The position numbers and the translations under genes are program-made. Below are positions 1 through 8,662 of a stretch of DNA of 64,000 nt, in pieces. Source of the stretch: Cyclobacteriaceae bacterium (GTDB lineage: Bacteria > Bacteroidota > Bacteroidia > Cytophagales > Cyclobacteriaceae). The stretch covers positions 2,721,714 to 2,785,713 of the forward strand of contig JABFRS010000001.1 in the NCBI GenBank assembly GCA_013141055.1. Reading direction: 5' to 3'. Under the pieces are notes generated by a model, which made no database searches, was not told the origin of the DNA, and saw only the letters and a list, made by a program, of their open reading frames with translations. Position 1 is the first letter of the stretch, and every line of letters begins with the position of its first letter.

Positions 1-1
1 C

Positions 2-421
2 TTCAAGGATGGCGTCTATGAAAATGATTACACCTTTAAGTTTATGCTGACCGACGATCACTGCATTACCGCAAAGAAAGATTCGGTCACGATCACGGTA
101 AAGATCAAAGACCTTGATGGATCTGATTCGAACTTTATGCCGCCTAATTTCTTTTCTCCCAATGGAGATAATGTAAATGATTACTTCGCTATGGAGTTAA
201 AAGATAATACGACAGGTGAGGTAAAGAATATTCTGCCACTTGATAACTGCGCTTCCCAGTTTGAATCGGTTCGTATATACAACCGCTGGGGAAATCAGGT
301 GTATCAAAGTTTAGAACGGAATTTCCAATGGGATGGAAAAGGCGAATCGGCTGGCGTCTATTTCTATTTCTTGAAGTACACTGAAAAAGAGTACAGGGGA
401 ACAGTATCGCTGAGATACTAA
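2..421 (+). CDS. T9SS type B sorting-domain protein, 3' end only
   Basis: The frame is open from the left edge to the TAA at 419-421, so this is the C-terminal part of a larger gene. The last 95 or so residues carry the gliding-motility-associated C-terminal domain: a PPNFFSPNGDNVNDYF start, then an RIYNRWGNQVYQ strand and a final GVYFYFLKYTE...YRGTVSLRY. In Bacteroidota this domain directs export by the type IX secretion system and cell-surface attachment. The same stretch recurs almost unchanged at the end of the next gene, so the two are tandem paralogues. The N-terminal part and its function lie outside the window. Confidence 0.93.
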   Translation, partial: FKDGVYENDYTFKFMLTDDHCITAKKDSVTITVKIKDLDGSDSNFMPPNFFSPNGDNVNDYFAMELKDNTTGEVKNILPLDNCASQFESVRIYNRWGNQVYQSLERNFQWDGKGESAGVYFYFLKYTEKEYRGTVSLRY

Positions 422-502
422 GCCATTGCCTTTTCTGCAATTTCCATTTCCTGGAAGTTGAGTAATTTGTATCAGTTTTCTTACCCACCTTTATACTGAC
501 TG

Positions 503-3211
503 ATGAAGAAAGCGTTGCTTTTTATCATGCTGCTATCAGGTTCCTTAGCGGGAAATGCCTCGCACATTGTGGGAGGTGAGTTTGAGCTTATCCACCTGAC
601 GGGTATACGGTACCGGTTCAATATGATCCTGTACTTTGATGAATTGCACGGTGATAATTCGGCAAGGGATGATCTTGCGAATGTCAGGATCTTTCGCATG
701 AGCGATAACAAGATCATGGCGGATCTTCCTGTGCCAAGAATGTTCACTTCTAGTGTTGGTTATACGCAGCCTGCGTGTGCTCATGGTGAAATTGTCACCA
801 CCAAATACGTCTTTACCATCTTCATTGATTTGTCTCCCACCATATTTAATGATCCGGGAGGTTATTATGCAGTTTATGGAAGATGCTGCCGCAACTATGG
901 CATCACGAATATTATCAGTGAACAAAATTTTCCTAATAATGTTGGCCAATCATTTTATATGGAGTTCCCTCCGGTTGTGAAAGATGGTCTGCCTTTCATT
1001 GATTCAACTCCACGCCTGTTCCCTCCATTGAATGATTACGCATGCCCTAACAGACCTTACTATGCTGACTTCCGTGGAGTGGATGATGATGGAGATTCAC
1101 TTGTCTATTCCATGGTGACACCCCTGGACATTGCAACCGGTGGAGGTAATAATAATCCAAGCACGGCAAGACCTTATCCCGAAGTACGATGGCGACCGGG
1201 GTATAGCCTTAATAGTATCATGAAAGGAGCTCCTGATCTGAGGATCACACGCGATGGAATATTAAGCGTAACTCCAACTATTCAGGGATTGTTTGTCTTT
1301 GCTGTGAAGATAGAATCGTTCAGGGATAAGAAGAAGATAGGAGAGACCCGGCGGGATTTTCAACTGCTGGTAGTTGATCATTGCGATTTCAGTGATCCGC
1401 CACAGATCCTGGGAAAGAAATTGACGGACCCAACGTATACCTATGACAATACGATGCAGGTTTCTTTCACCAATACTGTACCTGCAAATCAGCGGTGCGT
1501 AATGGTAAAGGTAACAGACCCTGATGCGAATAATCCGCTTTCTTTCTTTTCTGAAACGGTAAAGATCAAGGCAATCCCAATCAATTTCAAAGGAGATGTA
1601 AGTGCGATCATTCCTGCAGTCAGTGATGCGACATTAATATATGGAGGGTTTGTTGAATTTCAGATCTGTTTTCCGGAATGCCCATTGTCATTTACCGGAG
1701 GTGATCCTGTCATTGGTATCATTGCAATGGACGATGCCTGCAGTGTTCCCCTGATGGATACATTAAAAATAACAGTGCATGTGGAGTCGCCTCAGAACAG
1801 CAAGCCGCGGTTTATAATGCCCGTGGTCAACCCCGCATCGGCAACACTCAATGAAGGAACACGGGGATCATGGCCATTTGATATTGTAGATGATGATGGT
1901 GATGAGCTGGTGATCACGGTGCTCACCAACGGATTTGATATGGCCACAGCCGGAATGACGCTGAATACTCTTCATCAGACACTGGGTGCGGCAGATGGAG
2001 AATTGAAGTGGGATGCGTTCTGTGATATTTACAATTTTACCCAGCGAACATCCTTTCAGGTGACGCTGCAGGTGGAGGACCGGGATTTCTGTTTAAGTCC
2101 GAATCCTGCCAACCAGGTCTTCAATCTCAATGTCATTCTTCCAGGCAATACTGATCCTACCATTGACACCGACCTGACACCCGTAGTGAATGAACGATAT
2201 GTGACTGGCATCACGCGAAGTATTTATGAGACCTTGAATTTTAAAGTGACAGGAAAAGATCTTACTGACAATGATGCGCTCGTGCTCAGTGCAAAAGGAA
2301 AGAATTTTGTGTTGTCGGATTATGGTATTGTGATCACACCGAATCCTGCATCAGCAATGAGTTCCGTTTCATCGGATCTTGGCTGGACAGTGAATTGCAC
2401 TTCCGTGGATCTCAAAAAGAAAGACACATTTGATTTTCAGTTTATTGTTGTGGATAATCAGAACAAGTGCAGGATCTACAAAGCAGATACCGTAGATGTT
2501 TCTGTGAAGATCCTGCCGCCGCCGAATTTGAAACCGCAGCTGGTGGTGGTGAATGAGAATTCATCTGAGACAACACTCACCAGTGACTATCGGATGTCGA
2601 TGACGGTAGGGAATGCAGTGCGGTTGTCATTGACAGGAACAGACGGTGATAATTTTCCTGCGAAGGATAATTTGAAACTGGAGCTTGTAAAATTTTCGGG
2701 AAACGTGGACCCGGAGGGATTTAATTTCAGAACGGTGAGTGGGAATAGTCCGGTGCAGACGAACTTCCGCTGGCAGCCGGACTGCTCCATCTTTAAAGAT
2801 CGTGTCTTTACCAACGATTATTCTTTTATGTTCAGGCTGTCAGATGATCATTGTGCCAGCGCGAAATCTGACACGGTAGAATTTAAGCTTACGATCAGGG
2901 ATGTAGATGGATCAGACAGCGGCTTTATCCCACCGAATTTCTTTTCACCGAACGGAGATAACATCAATGATTACTTCGCGATGGAAATGAAAGATCACAC
3001 CACAGGAGAATTGACGAATATCCTGCCAAAGGATAACTGCGAGATGAAGTTTGAATCTGTTCGAATTTATGATCGATGGGGTAAGGAAGTATTCCGGAGT
3101 GCGGAACGTGATTTCAAATGGGATGGAAAGGGAGAGATCGCAGGAGTTTACTTCTACTATCTGAAATATACCGAACGGGAATACAGAGGGACGGTGCTGT
3201 TGAGGTTCTGA
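503..3211 (+). CDS. Large secreted T9SS type B (gliding-motility C-terminal domain) protein
   Basis: A 902-residue protein. It has a cleavable signal peptide (MKKALLFIMLLSGSLAGNA) followed by SHIVGGEFEL, the usual mature start of this Bacteroidota surface-protein family. The middle is a series of beta-rich, Asp-rich repeats (DDDGDSLVYS, DDDGDELVIT, GTDGDNF) resembling Ig/cadherin-like folds with calcium-type acidic loops. The last 95 residues are the type B sorting domain (PPNFFSPNGDN, RIYDRWG, GVYFYYLKYTE). It lies 81 bp after the truncated paralogue and is probably co-transcribed. It is likely exported by the T9SS and displayed as an adhesin or structural surface protein; the ligand cannot be told from sequence. 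Confidence 0.9.
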   Translation: MKKALLFIMLLSGSLAGNASHIVGGEFELIHLTGIRYRFNMILYFDELHGDNSARDDLANVRIFRMSDNKIMADLPVPRMFTSSVGYTQPACAHGEIVTTKYVFTIFIDLSPTIFNDPGGYYAVYGRCCRNYGITNIISEQNFPNNVGQSFYMEFPPVVKDGLPFIDSTPRLFPPLNDYACPNRPYYADFRGVDDDGDSLVYSMVTPLDIATGGGNNNPSTARPYPEVRWRPGYSLNSIMKGAPDLRITRDGILSVTPTIQGLFVFAVKIESFRDKKKIGETRRDFQLLVVDHCDFSDPPQILGKKLTDPTYTYDNTMQVSFTNTVPANQRCVMVKVTDPDANNPLSFFSETVKIKAIPINFKGDVSAIIPAVSDATLIYGGFVEFQICFPECPLSFTGGDPVIGIIAMDDACSVPLMDTLKITVHVESPQNSKPRFIMPVVNPASATLNEGTRGSWPFDIVDDDGDELVITVLTNGFDMATAGMTLNTLHQTLGAADGELKWDAFCDIYNFTQRTSFQVTLQVEDRDFCLSPNPANQVFNLNVILPGNTDPTIDTDLTPVVNERYVTGITRSIYETLNFKVTGKDLTDNDALVLSAKGKNFVLSDYGIVITPNPASAMSSVSSDLGWTVNCTSVDLKKKDTFDFQFIVVDNQNKCRIYKADTVDVSVKILPPPNLKPQLVVVNENSSETTLTSDYRMSMTVGNAVRLSLTGTDGDNFPAKDNLKLELVKFSGNVDPEGFNFRTVSGNSPVQTNFRWQPDCSIFKDRVFTNDYSFMFRLSDDHCASAKSDTVEFKLTIRDVDGSDSGFIPPNFFSPNGDNINDYFAMEMKDHTTGELTNILPKDNCEMKFESVRIYDRWGKEVFRSAERDFKWDGKGEIAGVYFYYLKYTEREYRGTVLLRF

Positions 3212-3223
3212 CGGTGACGTCAG

Positions 3224-3952
3224 TTACAACTTGATCTCGCGTATCAGAAAATCTTTTACGAATACCTCCTGATCCCTCCAGGCAACCCGCAGCCATACAT
3301 CTTTCTTGCCTTTGATCTCAAGCTGGTGACCTTCACCAATAATAGCAACGACAGAGGCGCCGGCAGAAGGACCGTCCATTAAATATGTAGGGGCACCGGC
3401 TACGATACCGCGTTCATCTTTCAGACTGAAGTTTACATGAATGAATAATACTGTCAGGGTGATGGCGAACGCCATGCCTGTGAATGCTGGTTTGATCTTC
3501 AGCTTCACGCGCTGATAATACATGGAGGCGAACAGAAACACGGTGATGGAAGCGAGCAGCCAGGCGATGATGTTATAATGCTCTTGTAACCATGCGAGGG
3601 CACGGGTGGAGTCGTTGGTTTTGTAGCCTTCGAGGTTATTCTTTTCGGCGAGCTCTTCCATTTTTTTGAGAGCCTGTGCATCATCGGAAGCGATGAAATA
3701 AAGATTGAGATAATAAAGTGATTCGCCGAGGTGACCGAGACCCTCCTGTATATGTGCCATCTTCAGAAGCATGGAAGCGGAATAATTCCCTTCTTTATAA
3801 ATGCCTTTGTAGAGGTCAAGCGCCTGTGTGTACTGTTTGTTATTATATGAGGAGTCGGCGGCTTTGAGAACGAATGTGGAAGGAGCAGCCATCACGGTGG
3901 AGGCCAAAGCGATAAAAACGATTACCAGAATATTACAAACCCTCTTTTGCAT
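3224..3952 (-). CDS. TPR / SH3-like domain membrane protein (BatE-like)
   Basis: About 242 residues from ATG 3952; an in-frame GTG at 3961 would add three. Order of domains: signal peptide ending in MAAPS, two TPR-like repeats (ADSSYNNKQYTQALDLYKGIYK; ASMLLKMAHIQEGLGHLGESLYYLNLYF), two transmembrane helices around residues 128-170, and a C-terminal bacterial SH3-like segment (GAPTYLMDGPSAGASVVAIIGEGHQLEI). The combination resembles BatE-type or TPR-SH3 proteins of Bacteroidota, which are anchored in the inner membrane. It ends 12 bp from the convergent T9SS gene. No aerotolerance-operon partners are nearby, so the BatE comparison rests on architecture only. Confidence 0.75.
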   Translation of the reverse strand: MQKRVCNILVIVFIALASTVMAAPSTFVLKAADSSYNNKQYTQALDLYKGIYKEGNYSASMLLKMAHIQEGLGHLGESLYYLNLYFIASDDAQALKKMEELAEKNNLEGYKTNDSTRALAWLQEHYNIIAWLLASITVFLFASMYYQRVKLKIKPAFTGMAFAITLTVLFIHVNFSLKDERGIVAGAPTYLMDGPSAGASVVAIIGEGHQLEIKGKKDVWLRVAWRDQEVFVKDFLIREIKL

Positions 3953-3976
3953 ATTTTTCACTTCCTGCTACCTTTG
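3945..3976 (+). promoter_or_regulatory. Bacteroidota-type promoter TTTTG-N19-TACCTTTG
   Basis: TTTTG at 3945-3949 and TACCTTTG at 3969-3976 are 19 bp apart, matching the -33 TTG / -7 TAnnTTTG architecture of Bacteroidota sigma-ABfr promoters. It points right, toward the tRNA-Lys 230 bp downstream, and overlaps the divergent start codon of the TPR gene. It is the best promoter candidate I see for the tRNA, although the leader would be long. Confidence 0.5.
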
Positions 3977-4178
3977 CGGGCTCAATTACGGAAAACCCCT
4001 TAAAACGGGCAAATATTTGCAAGTCAGAGGGAGTAATTGAGGCATGAAAGGCAAATACGTTGACCGCGAAGCTTTAGCAAGGCGGGCAAAGTAAGAAATA
4101 GGTAAGCGTAGTTCGTTAACAAATGGACTGCGTCGGCCGAAAAAGTAATTGACGTTTTGAGGCTCTCAAAGGACAGTG

Positions 4179-4207
4179 TCCAACGGAGCTGCCTCAGCGT
4201 AGTTGGA
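4179..4207. repeat. 29-nt nested palindrome, copy 1
   Basis: Outer arms TCCAAC / GTTGGA enclose an inner GCTG-CCT-CAGC hairpin. It abuts the 5' end of tRNA-Lys. A second copy of the same length at 54832-54860 has outer arms TCCACC / GGTGGA: the base pair changed but pairing is kept, which suggests selection for structure or a dispersed REP-like family. The two copies lie just outside the two island ends. Confidence 0.55.
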
Positions 4208-4278
4208 TCTCGTAGCTCAGCTGGTAGAGCAATACACTTTTAATGTATGGGTCCTGGGTTCGAGTCCCAGCGGGGTCA
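4206..4278 (+). tRNA. tRNA-Lys(TTT)
   Basis: A 73-nt cloverleaf with discriminator A and no encoded CCA. Acceptor GATCTCG pairs with CGGGGTC (two G-T wobbles). D-stem is GCTC/GAGC, anticodon stem ATACA/TGTAT with loop CTTTTAA (anticodon TTT, Lys), and T-stem CTGGG/CCCAG with loop TTCGAGT. Its last 14 bases plus the next base are duplicated at 54756-54770, so it is the integration target of the island. Confidence 0.97.
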
Positions 4279-4279
4279 C
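4265..4279 (+). other. Attachment site, left (attL core, tRNA-Lys 3' end)
   Basis: TCCCAGCGGGGTCAC, the T-stem and acceptor 3' strand of tRNA-Lys. It matches 54756-54770 perfectly in direct orientation over 15 bp; both flanking bases differ. The integrase gene starts 269 bp downstream. A 3'-end tRNA duplication plus an adjacent tyrosine recombinase is the standard signature of island integration. Confidence 0.9.
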
Positions 4280-4292
4280 TTGTAAATTTAGG

Positions 4293-4320
4293 GAAAGACA
4301 GTTCAAGTCTTTCTCCTTTT
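4293..4320 (+). terminator. Putative terminator behind tRNA-Lys (island-supplied)
   Basis: GAAAGAC-agttcaa-GTCTTTC (7-bp stem) followed by a T-rich run. It lies 15 bp after the tRNA, within the island, and would replace the original tRNA terminator now stranded beyond the right attachment site. Confidence 0.55.
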
Positions 4321-4365
4321 TATTGACCGACAATGGCTTACATGGTCATTGGTGACGGTTGGTCA

Positions 4366-4537
4366 TTTCCACAAGTGTCTCGCAGGGAAATTTGTGGAAT
4401 ATTATGATTTACACAACTCTCTCAAATTCATGGATTTCCAAATGGTGTTTCTGGTTCCCCCGTAACCACGCAATATTTTGCGAGTTTCCACAAATAAGAA
4501 CGATTCTTCTAGGTGTTTTTTAACAACGTTTCCACAA
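4366..4537. repeat. Four TTTCCACAA iterons, possible integrase arm sites
   Basis: TTTCCACAA occurs directly at 4366-4374, 4485-4493 and 4529-4537, and inverted (TTTGTGGAA) at 4391-4399, all between attL and the integrase start. Tyrosine recombinases with an N-terminal arm-binding domain use short repeats of this kind beside the att core. I saw none near the right end. Confidence 0.45.
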
Positions 4538-4547
4538 CGAGAAACCT

Positions 4548-6086
4548 ATGGAATCATTTTCGAAAATCATATTACAACAGCGCAAGGGTTACAGGGAAGT
4601 ATTTATTTATTATTCGAGGTATGGAGCAAAATTCAGAGAGTCGACAAAAGTCAAAATATTTGATCTGGGAATTGTCGATGTGGAAGGGGTATTGAATGAT
4701 TCGTTGAATAGGCATCGTATACAACAGCTGCATCAATGTATTGAGAATTTGATACGACAGCATTTCATACAATATGATGAACAGCCTCTTTGCCAGTGGT
4801 TAAGAATTGAGTTTAATAAACTTAGAATCAAGGAATACTTAGGGCAACCGGCATTCACTTCAGAAGAAATTGAGATGTCTGAATCAACATCATCGCAAAT
4901 TTTAGAAAGTCAAGCCGGGAGCATTGAGGATGACATATTTTTCTACTGGCCTGATTTTATTGATGTCAAGCGACAGACTACCCGGACCGAAGGAACGATC
5001 AAAAGATACAATAATCTGTTGGTCACTATTCGGAAGTTCAAGGAGGCGAACATTGAGAAGGGATATGGTATGATTGGTTTGAATTCATTGAACCAGCCTT
5101 TCTTTAACGATCTTGTTTGCTACATGATAAAGGAGCACGAATATTTCCGGAATACAAAATCAGGCTCGATAACTTCCGAAATCCCTGAGACTGGCTTGAG
5201 TAATGAGACGATTATTAAAAGGCTCACCGATCTCATTGAATACCTGGGTTATTGTAAGCGAAGAAAAAATGTAAGTGTTGACACGGAGGCGCTCCTGGAG
5301 TATATCAAAATTTCCAAGTTCAAGTATGGCGTGGTTAAACAATGCGACTCCAAGAAATGGGAACTGACACTCACCATCGAAGAGTTGCAGTTTATGATCA
5401 ATCTGGATTACTACGAACCGGAATTCTATGAGTCGTTGTCACTGATGCAAAAACGATATCTGGATATATTGATCTTTATGTGCTTACAAGGAACTGCACC
5501 TATTGACACTGAGAAAATAAAAGAGACTGACGTGGTAAGAGGAAAATTAGTGGGCGACAGAAGGAAAACCCGAACCGGTTTCAAAGTTGAGCTCGATCCA
5601 GTCGCTGAAATGATCCTGAAAAAATATTCTTATAACCTGAATTTTCATGATCAGAAATTTAATGACGCGATCAAAAAGATACTTATTACTGCTTTTGAAT
5701 TGTATCGACCATATTTTGAAGACAAGTATGACGAAGAGTATGAGCTTATTTACACGCAAAGAAAATCAAAGGGTGACGAGGAGTTTCTGCTCATTCAGCA
5801 TAAAGGTCTGTTTGCTGAAGCTATGACAGGTCGTAGGACGTTTATTACGAATCTTAACGAAGAAGCGAATGAAATTGGAATGCGGGAAAATATGAGAAGA
5901 ACGGGGCATTCCAGAATTCAAACACACCTGGGTTATCAGAAGGATCGTCAAACGGGAAGAAACTCAAAAGTAAAAAGTTTGTTCGGAGTAAGTAAAATAA
6001 TTCAATCCGAAGCAGTTGAAATAGATGTCAAATCAGTTTTTCGTGCGCGGCGCCAGCAGATTATTTTAAACGATATTATTTCGTGA
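4548..6086 (+). CDS. Tyrosine recombinase / integrase of the island
   Basis: A 512-residue protein starting 269 bp inside attL. Residues 125-235 look like a SAM-like core-binding domain (FYWPDFIDVKRQTTRTEGTIKRYN). Residues 270-490 are the catalytic domain. The C-terminal box is clear: GRRTFITNL (Arg II), RRTGHSRIQTHLGY (His III and nucleophile Tyr). The position of Arg I reads CLQGTAPIDTEKI instead of a GLR or RGM form, and the first residue of the H-x-x-R box is not His, as in some divergent Bacteroidota integrases. It should catalyse insertion and excision at the tRNA-Lys site. Its C-terminus has a truncated paralogue at 45621-45839. Confidence 0.9.
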   Translation: MESFSKIILQQRKGYREVFIYYSRYGAKFRESTKVKIFDLGIVDVEGVLNDSLNRHRIQQLHQCIENLIRQHFIQYDEQPLCQWLRIEFNKLRIKEYLGQPAFTSEEIEMSESTSSQILESQAGSIEDDIFFYWPDFIDVKRQTTRTEGTIKRYNNLLVTIRKFKEANIEKGYGMIGLNSLNQPFFNDLVCYMIKEHEYFRNTKSGSITSEIPETGLSNETIIKRLTDLIEYLGYCKRRKNVSVDTEALLEYIKISKFKYGVVKQCDSKKWELTLTIEELQFMINLDYYEPEFYESLSLMQKRYLDILIFMCLQGTAPIDTEKIKETDVVRGKLVGDRRKTRTGFKVELDPVAEMILKKYSYNLNFHDQKFNDAIKKILITAFELYRPYFEDKYDEEYELIYTQRKSKGDEEFLLIQHKGLFAEAMTGRRTFITNLNEEANEIGMRENMRRTGHSRIQTHLGYQKDRQTGRNSKVKSLFGVSKIIQSEAVEIDVKSVFRARRQQIILNDIIS

Positions 6087-6189
6087 TGATAAGCTCTTCT
6101 TAAATTCTATCTCTTCTTTAATAAAAAAACTTTATTTCCGCAGGTTCAAATAACCAAGTAATCTTGAATAGCGGATATGCTACTGGCTG

Positions 6190-6549
6190 TTAATAAGAGG
6201 TATAGGCTTTGAAAGTTAAAAAGACTCCAAGCCCAAAGACAATCATCGCTTCTCCAATTATCAATACATTGTTATCTACAATCTTAAGTTGTGTTTCAGG
6301 CGCAAACATCCTGAATAACCCTAACAATATAGCCATACAACCGGTTAGCGTTATTAACGTCGGCCAATGCCATCCCCAGAGATTATGATTAAGTACAATG
6401 GAAAGACCCGCCACAAAAAGTAGAGACCCGTTCAGGTAAACTCCGGCAGCTGTATTATTAACCCATATATGTGAATTGTAAGCTTCCGATATAGTTAACA
6501 CAATGATCGATGGGCCGATCAGTTTTGCGAGTTTCCTGGAATTCGTCAT
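6190..6549 (-). CDS. Small four-helix membrane protein, unrecognised
   Basis: A 119-residue protein with four predicted hydrophobic segments (about 10-28, 35-52, 62-82, 93-115) and an SEAYNSHIW motif between the first two. I do not recognise the family. It lies 49 bp downstream of the Nramp-like gene and is probably the last gene of an operon starting at 8527. The context suggests a role with the transporter or the stress cargo, but nothing specific can be read from it. Confidence 0.7.
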   Translation of the reverse strand: MTNSRKLAKLIGPSIIVLTISEAYNSHIWVNNTAAGVYLNGSLLFVAGLSIVLNHNLWGWHWPTLITLTGCMAILLGLFRMFAPETQLKIVDNNVLIIGEAMIVFGLGVFLTFKAYTSY

Positions 6550-6598
6550 TGATTTATTTTTGGATGGTTAGAAAGGAAATTCAATAGTGAACACAGCA

Positions 6599-7906
6599 CT
6601 ATCCTTCACCTATTAAGGCAAGGTAAAACAGCAGAAACGCCGCGGCGCTCATTAATATTAATGTGATCGTTCCGAGAATGTTTGATTTTTTTCCATTAGT
6701 GAAATTTCCCATGATCGCGCGGTTGTTAGAAATATGCATCACGATAGCGATGATCACGGGAGAAGTAACTCCGTACAGGATGGCCGAATAGATCAATGCT
6801 TTGATAGGGCTTATGCCAATATAATTTATGGCGAGCCCCATGAGAAGAGATACGATGACGACCAGGTAGAAGGGGCGGGCTTCATGAAATTTCTTATCAA
6901 GTCCTTCTTCCCAGTCAAACGTCTCAGATATGATGTATGAGAGGGATCCGGCCAACACCGGTATAGCCAGGAAACCGGTGCCGATCACGCCAATGGCAAA
7001 AAGGTAGTAGGCGGCGTCACCTGCCAGAGGTTTGAGCGCTTCTGCCGCCTGCTGAACGGTCTCGATGTTGTTAATGCCTCCATTGAAAAGGACGGTCCCA
7101 GTGGTAAGGATAATAAAGAACATGACCACGTTTGAGAACAGCATTCCGAAGTTTACGTCAAGGCGCATTCTGTTGATCAACCTTTTATCGACAACGACGT
7201 TTTGCTGATGCTTAAGATCTTCTGATTCCATGGTCGCTTGCCAGAAAAACAAATAAGGTGAGATGGTGGTGCCGAGTACCGCTACCAGGATGGCTACATA
7301 TTCTTTGTTGAAATGAATTTCAGGAACCAGTGTATTGTAGAGGATCATATTCCAGTCCTGCTTAGTCAAGAATGGAACAACAAGGTAAACCAGTAAGACA
7401 ATGCAAAGATATTTTAGTGTGCTTGCGATTTTGTTATAAGGCCAGTAGACAATCGCGACTATAAGCATAACCGTAAAAAGGACACTAAAAATCCCGGGAT
7501 GTACTGCTGGAACAATCAAGTTGGCGACAGCGCCCATGCCAGCGATATCCGCTCCAATGTTGAGTACGATCGCGGGAAAGCTAAATAATACCATCAGGTA
7601 CAAAACAGATTTTGGGTAATGTTTTTTCAAGGTACCGGTAAGTCCCGAGGAGGTGACAAGCCCGATCCGCGCGCACATTTCCTGTATCGAGGCCATTAAT
7701 GGAAAGGTGATGAGTGCTGTCCAGAGTGTTGATAGGCCAAAGCTTGCACCCGCCTGTGAATAAGTGGCGATGCCGGAAGGATCATCATCACTGGAGCCGG
7801 TAATAAGACCTGGCCCAAGGGTTGAAAAGAAATTTTTTATCCTGCGTCCCAGTGTTGCTTTCCTGGAAGGTGATAACGACGTGTCATGGATCTTAACCAT
7901 TTCCAT
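6599..7906 (-). CDS. Nramp-family divalent metal transporter, non-canonical motif
   Basis: A 435-residue protein with 11 or so transmembrane helices. The first helix carries GLITGSSDDDPSGIATYSQAG. This is the place of the Nramp DPGN metal-binding motif, here DPSG. The sixth-helix region reads SPYLFFWQATMESED, without an evident Met-Pro-His. Nramp proteins import Mn2+, Fe2+ or related ions with protons; the altered residues leave the ion uncertain (Mg2+-type Nramp relatives also lack the Met). It starts 3 bp after the 205-residue gene and is thus in the operon preceded by the box at 8574. Confidence 0.85.
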   Translation of the reverse strand: MEMVKIHDTSLSPSRKATLGRRIKNFFSTLGPGLITGSSDDDPSGIATYSQAGASFGLSTLWTALITFPLMASIQEMCARIGLVTSSGLTGTLKKHYPKSVLYLMVLFSFPAIVLNIGADIAGMGAVANLIVPAVHPGIFSVLFTVMLIVAIVYWPYNKIASTLKYLCIVLLVYLVVPFLTKQDWNMILYNTLVPEIHFNKEYVAILVAVLGTTISPYLFFWQATMESEDLKHQQNVVVDKRLINRMRLDVNFGMLFSNVVMFFIILTTGTVLFNGGINNIETVQQAAEALKPLAGDAAYYLFAIGVIGTGFLAIPVLAGSLSYIISETFDWEEGLDKKFHEARPFYLVVIVSLLMGLAINYIGISPIKALIYSAILYGVTSPVIIAIVMHISNNRAIMGNFTNGKKSNILGTITLILMSAAAFLLFYLALIGEG

Positions 7907-7909
7907 GCA

Positions 7910-8527
7910 TCAGCTTTGTTGAACGGCATCCTTCATGTGGCGATAGATCCGCTTGATCTTTCGTTCGATGGAGGCATCGTTAAATGGATTGGTGGTTACA
8001 ATGCGATTGACATCCCTGATAAGGTGATGGGTGAGTTCCCCGGCTCTTTTCATTCCTGAATGATACGCTTTCCGGAACTGATAGTCCCGGACCAGGAAAC
8101 GAAGGCGCAGGATCTCCAGCTTGAGCTTGTATTTTTCCATCTCATGGGAAAAGACTTTCGTTTGTATCAATGAGAGGAATTGTTCAGATAGTTTTTGTTC
8201 GATGGACAGGAGACACGATGTGATGTTTGTTTTGTGCGAGGTCAGTTGCAGGTTATTATCAACGGCGGTCAGGAGCAATGCTTCTAACTGTTGAAAAAGA
8301 GGTTGCAGCTCAATGGCTTCGATCCCTGGCATGGCTGAAACTGCCTTTTTTAATTCCAGCACATGGTGCAAGAATTCAAGGTTCAGTATCCTGAATTTTT
8401 CCTGGACTTTTTCTGGTTGGCTGCCAAGCTCCTTGCCGAGCAACTCCAGTTCTTGTGGTACGTCAAGGAGGTTCAGAATGATCTGGTGTAAAACGGCTGT
8501 TTTTTCACCTGAATTGATTGCGTCCAT
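7910..8527 (-). CDS. Unrecognised all-helical protein upstream of the Nramp gene
   Basis: A 205-residue cytosolic protein, rich in Leu, Gln and Lys, with long amphipathic helices (for example LEKYKLKLEILRLRFLVRD-like heptads near residues 130-150). It has no signal peptide and no motif that I know. It is the first gene of a three-gene operon with the metal transporter (3-bp spacing). A TGAC-N4-GTCA box is 47 bp upstream, with TAAGTTCG 23 nt from the box. Function unknown; co-transcription suggests a link to transport or to the stress response. Confidence 0.65.
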   Translation of the reverse strand: MDAINSGEKTAVLHQIILNLLDVPQELELLGKELGSQPEKVQEKFRILNLEFLHHVLELKKAVSAMPGIEAIELQPLFQQLEALLLTAVDNNLQLTSHKTNITSCLLSIEQKLSEQFLSLIQTKVFSHEMEKYKLKLEILRLRFLVRDYQFRKAYHSGMKRAGELTHHLIRDVNRIVTTNPFNDASIERKIKRIYRHMKDAVQQS

Positions 8528-8573
8528 ACCTTAATAATTTACCGAACTTACTTCCGAGCGCAGTATGGGAATA

Positions 8574-8585
8574 TGACGTTTGTCA
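8574..8585. promoter_or_regulatory. Putative Crp/Fnr-type operator (TGACGTTTGTCA)
   Basis: Palindrome TGAC-N4-GTCA between divergent genes starting at 8527 (-) and 8663 (+). On the minus strand TAAGTTCG (8543-8550) lies 23 nt downstream, a near match to the TAnnTTTG -7 element. Confidence 0.75.
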
Positions 8586-8662
8586 GTCCCCTCAATGAAT
8601 TTGCTCATGGCGGAGGGAACTTGTAAATTTTGAGGATGCTATAATCACAAAAACAGTAACCT

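Noticed and set aside
4279..4547. Short ORFs (60-61 residues) at the start of the integrase
   Set aside because: Overlapping frames of the integrase start with no independent support.
8600..8660. Plus-strand -7 element for the DUF1801 gene at 23 nt from box 8574
   Set aside because: The sequence at that spacing (GGCGGAGG) does not match TAnnTTTG, so the box is assigned mainly to the minus-strand operon.
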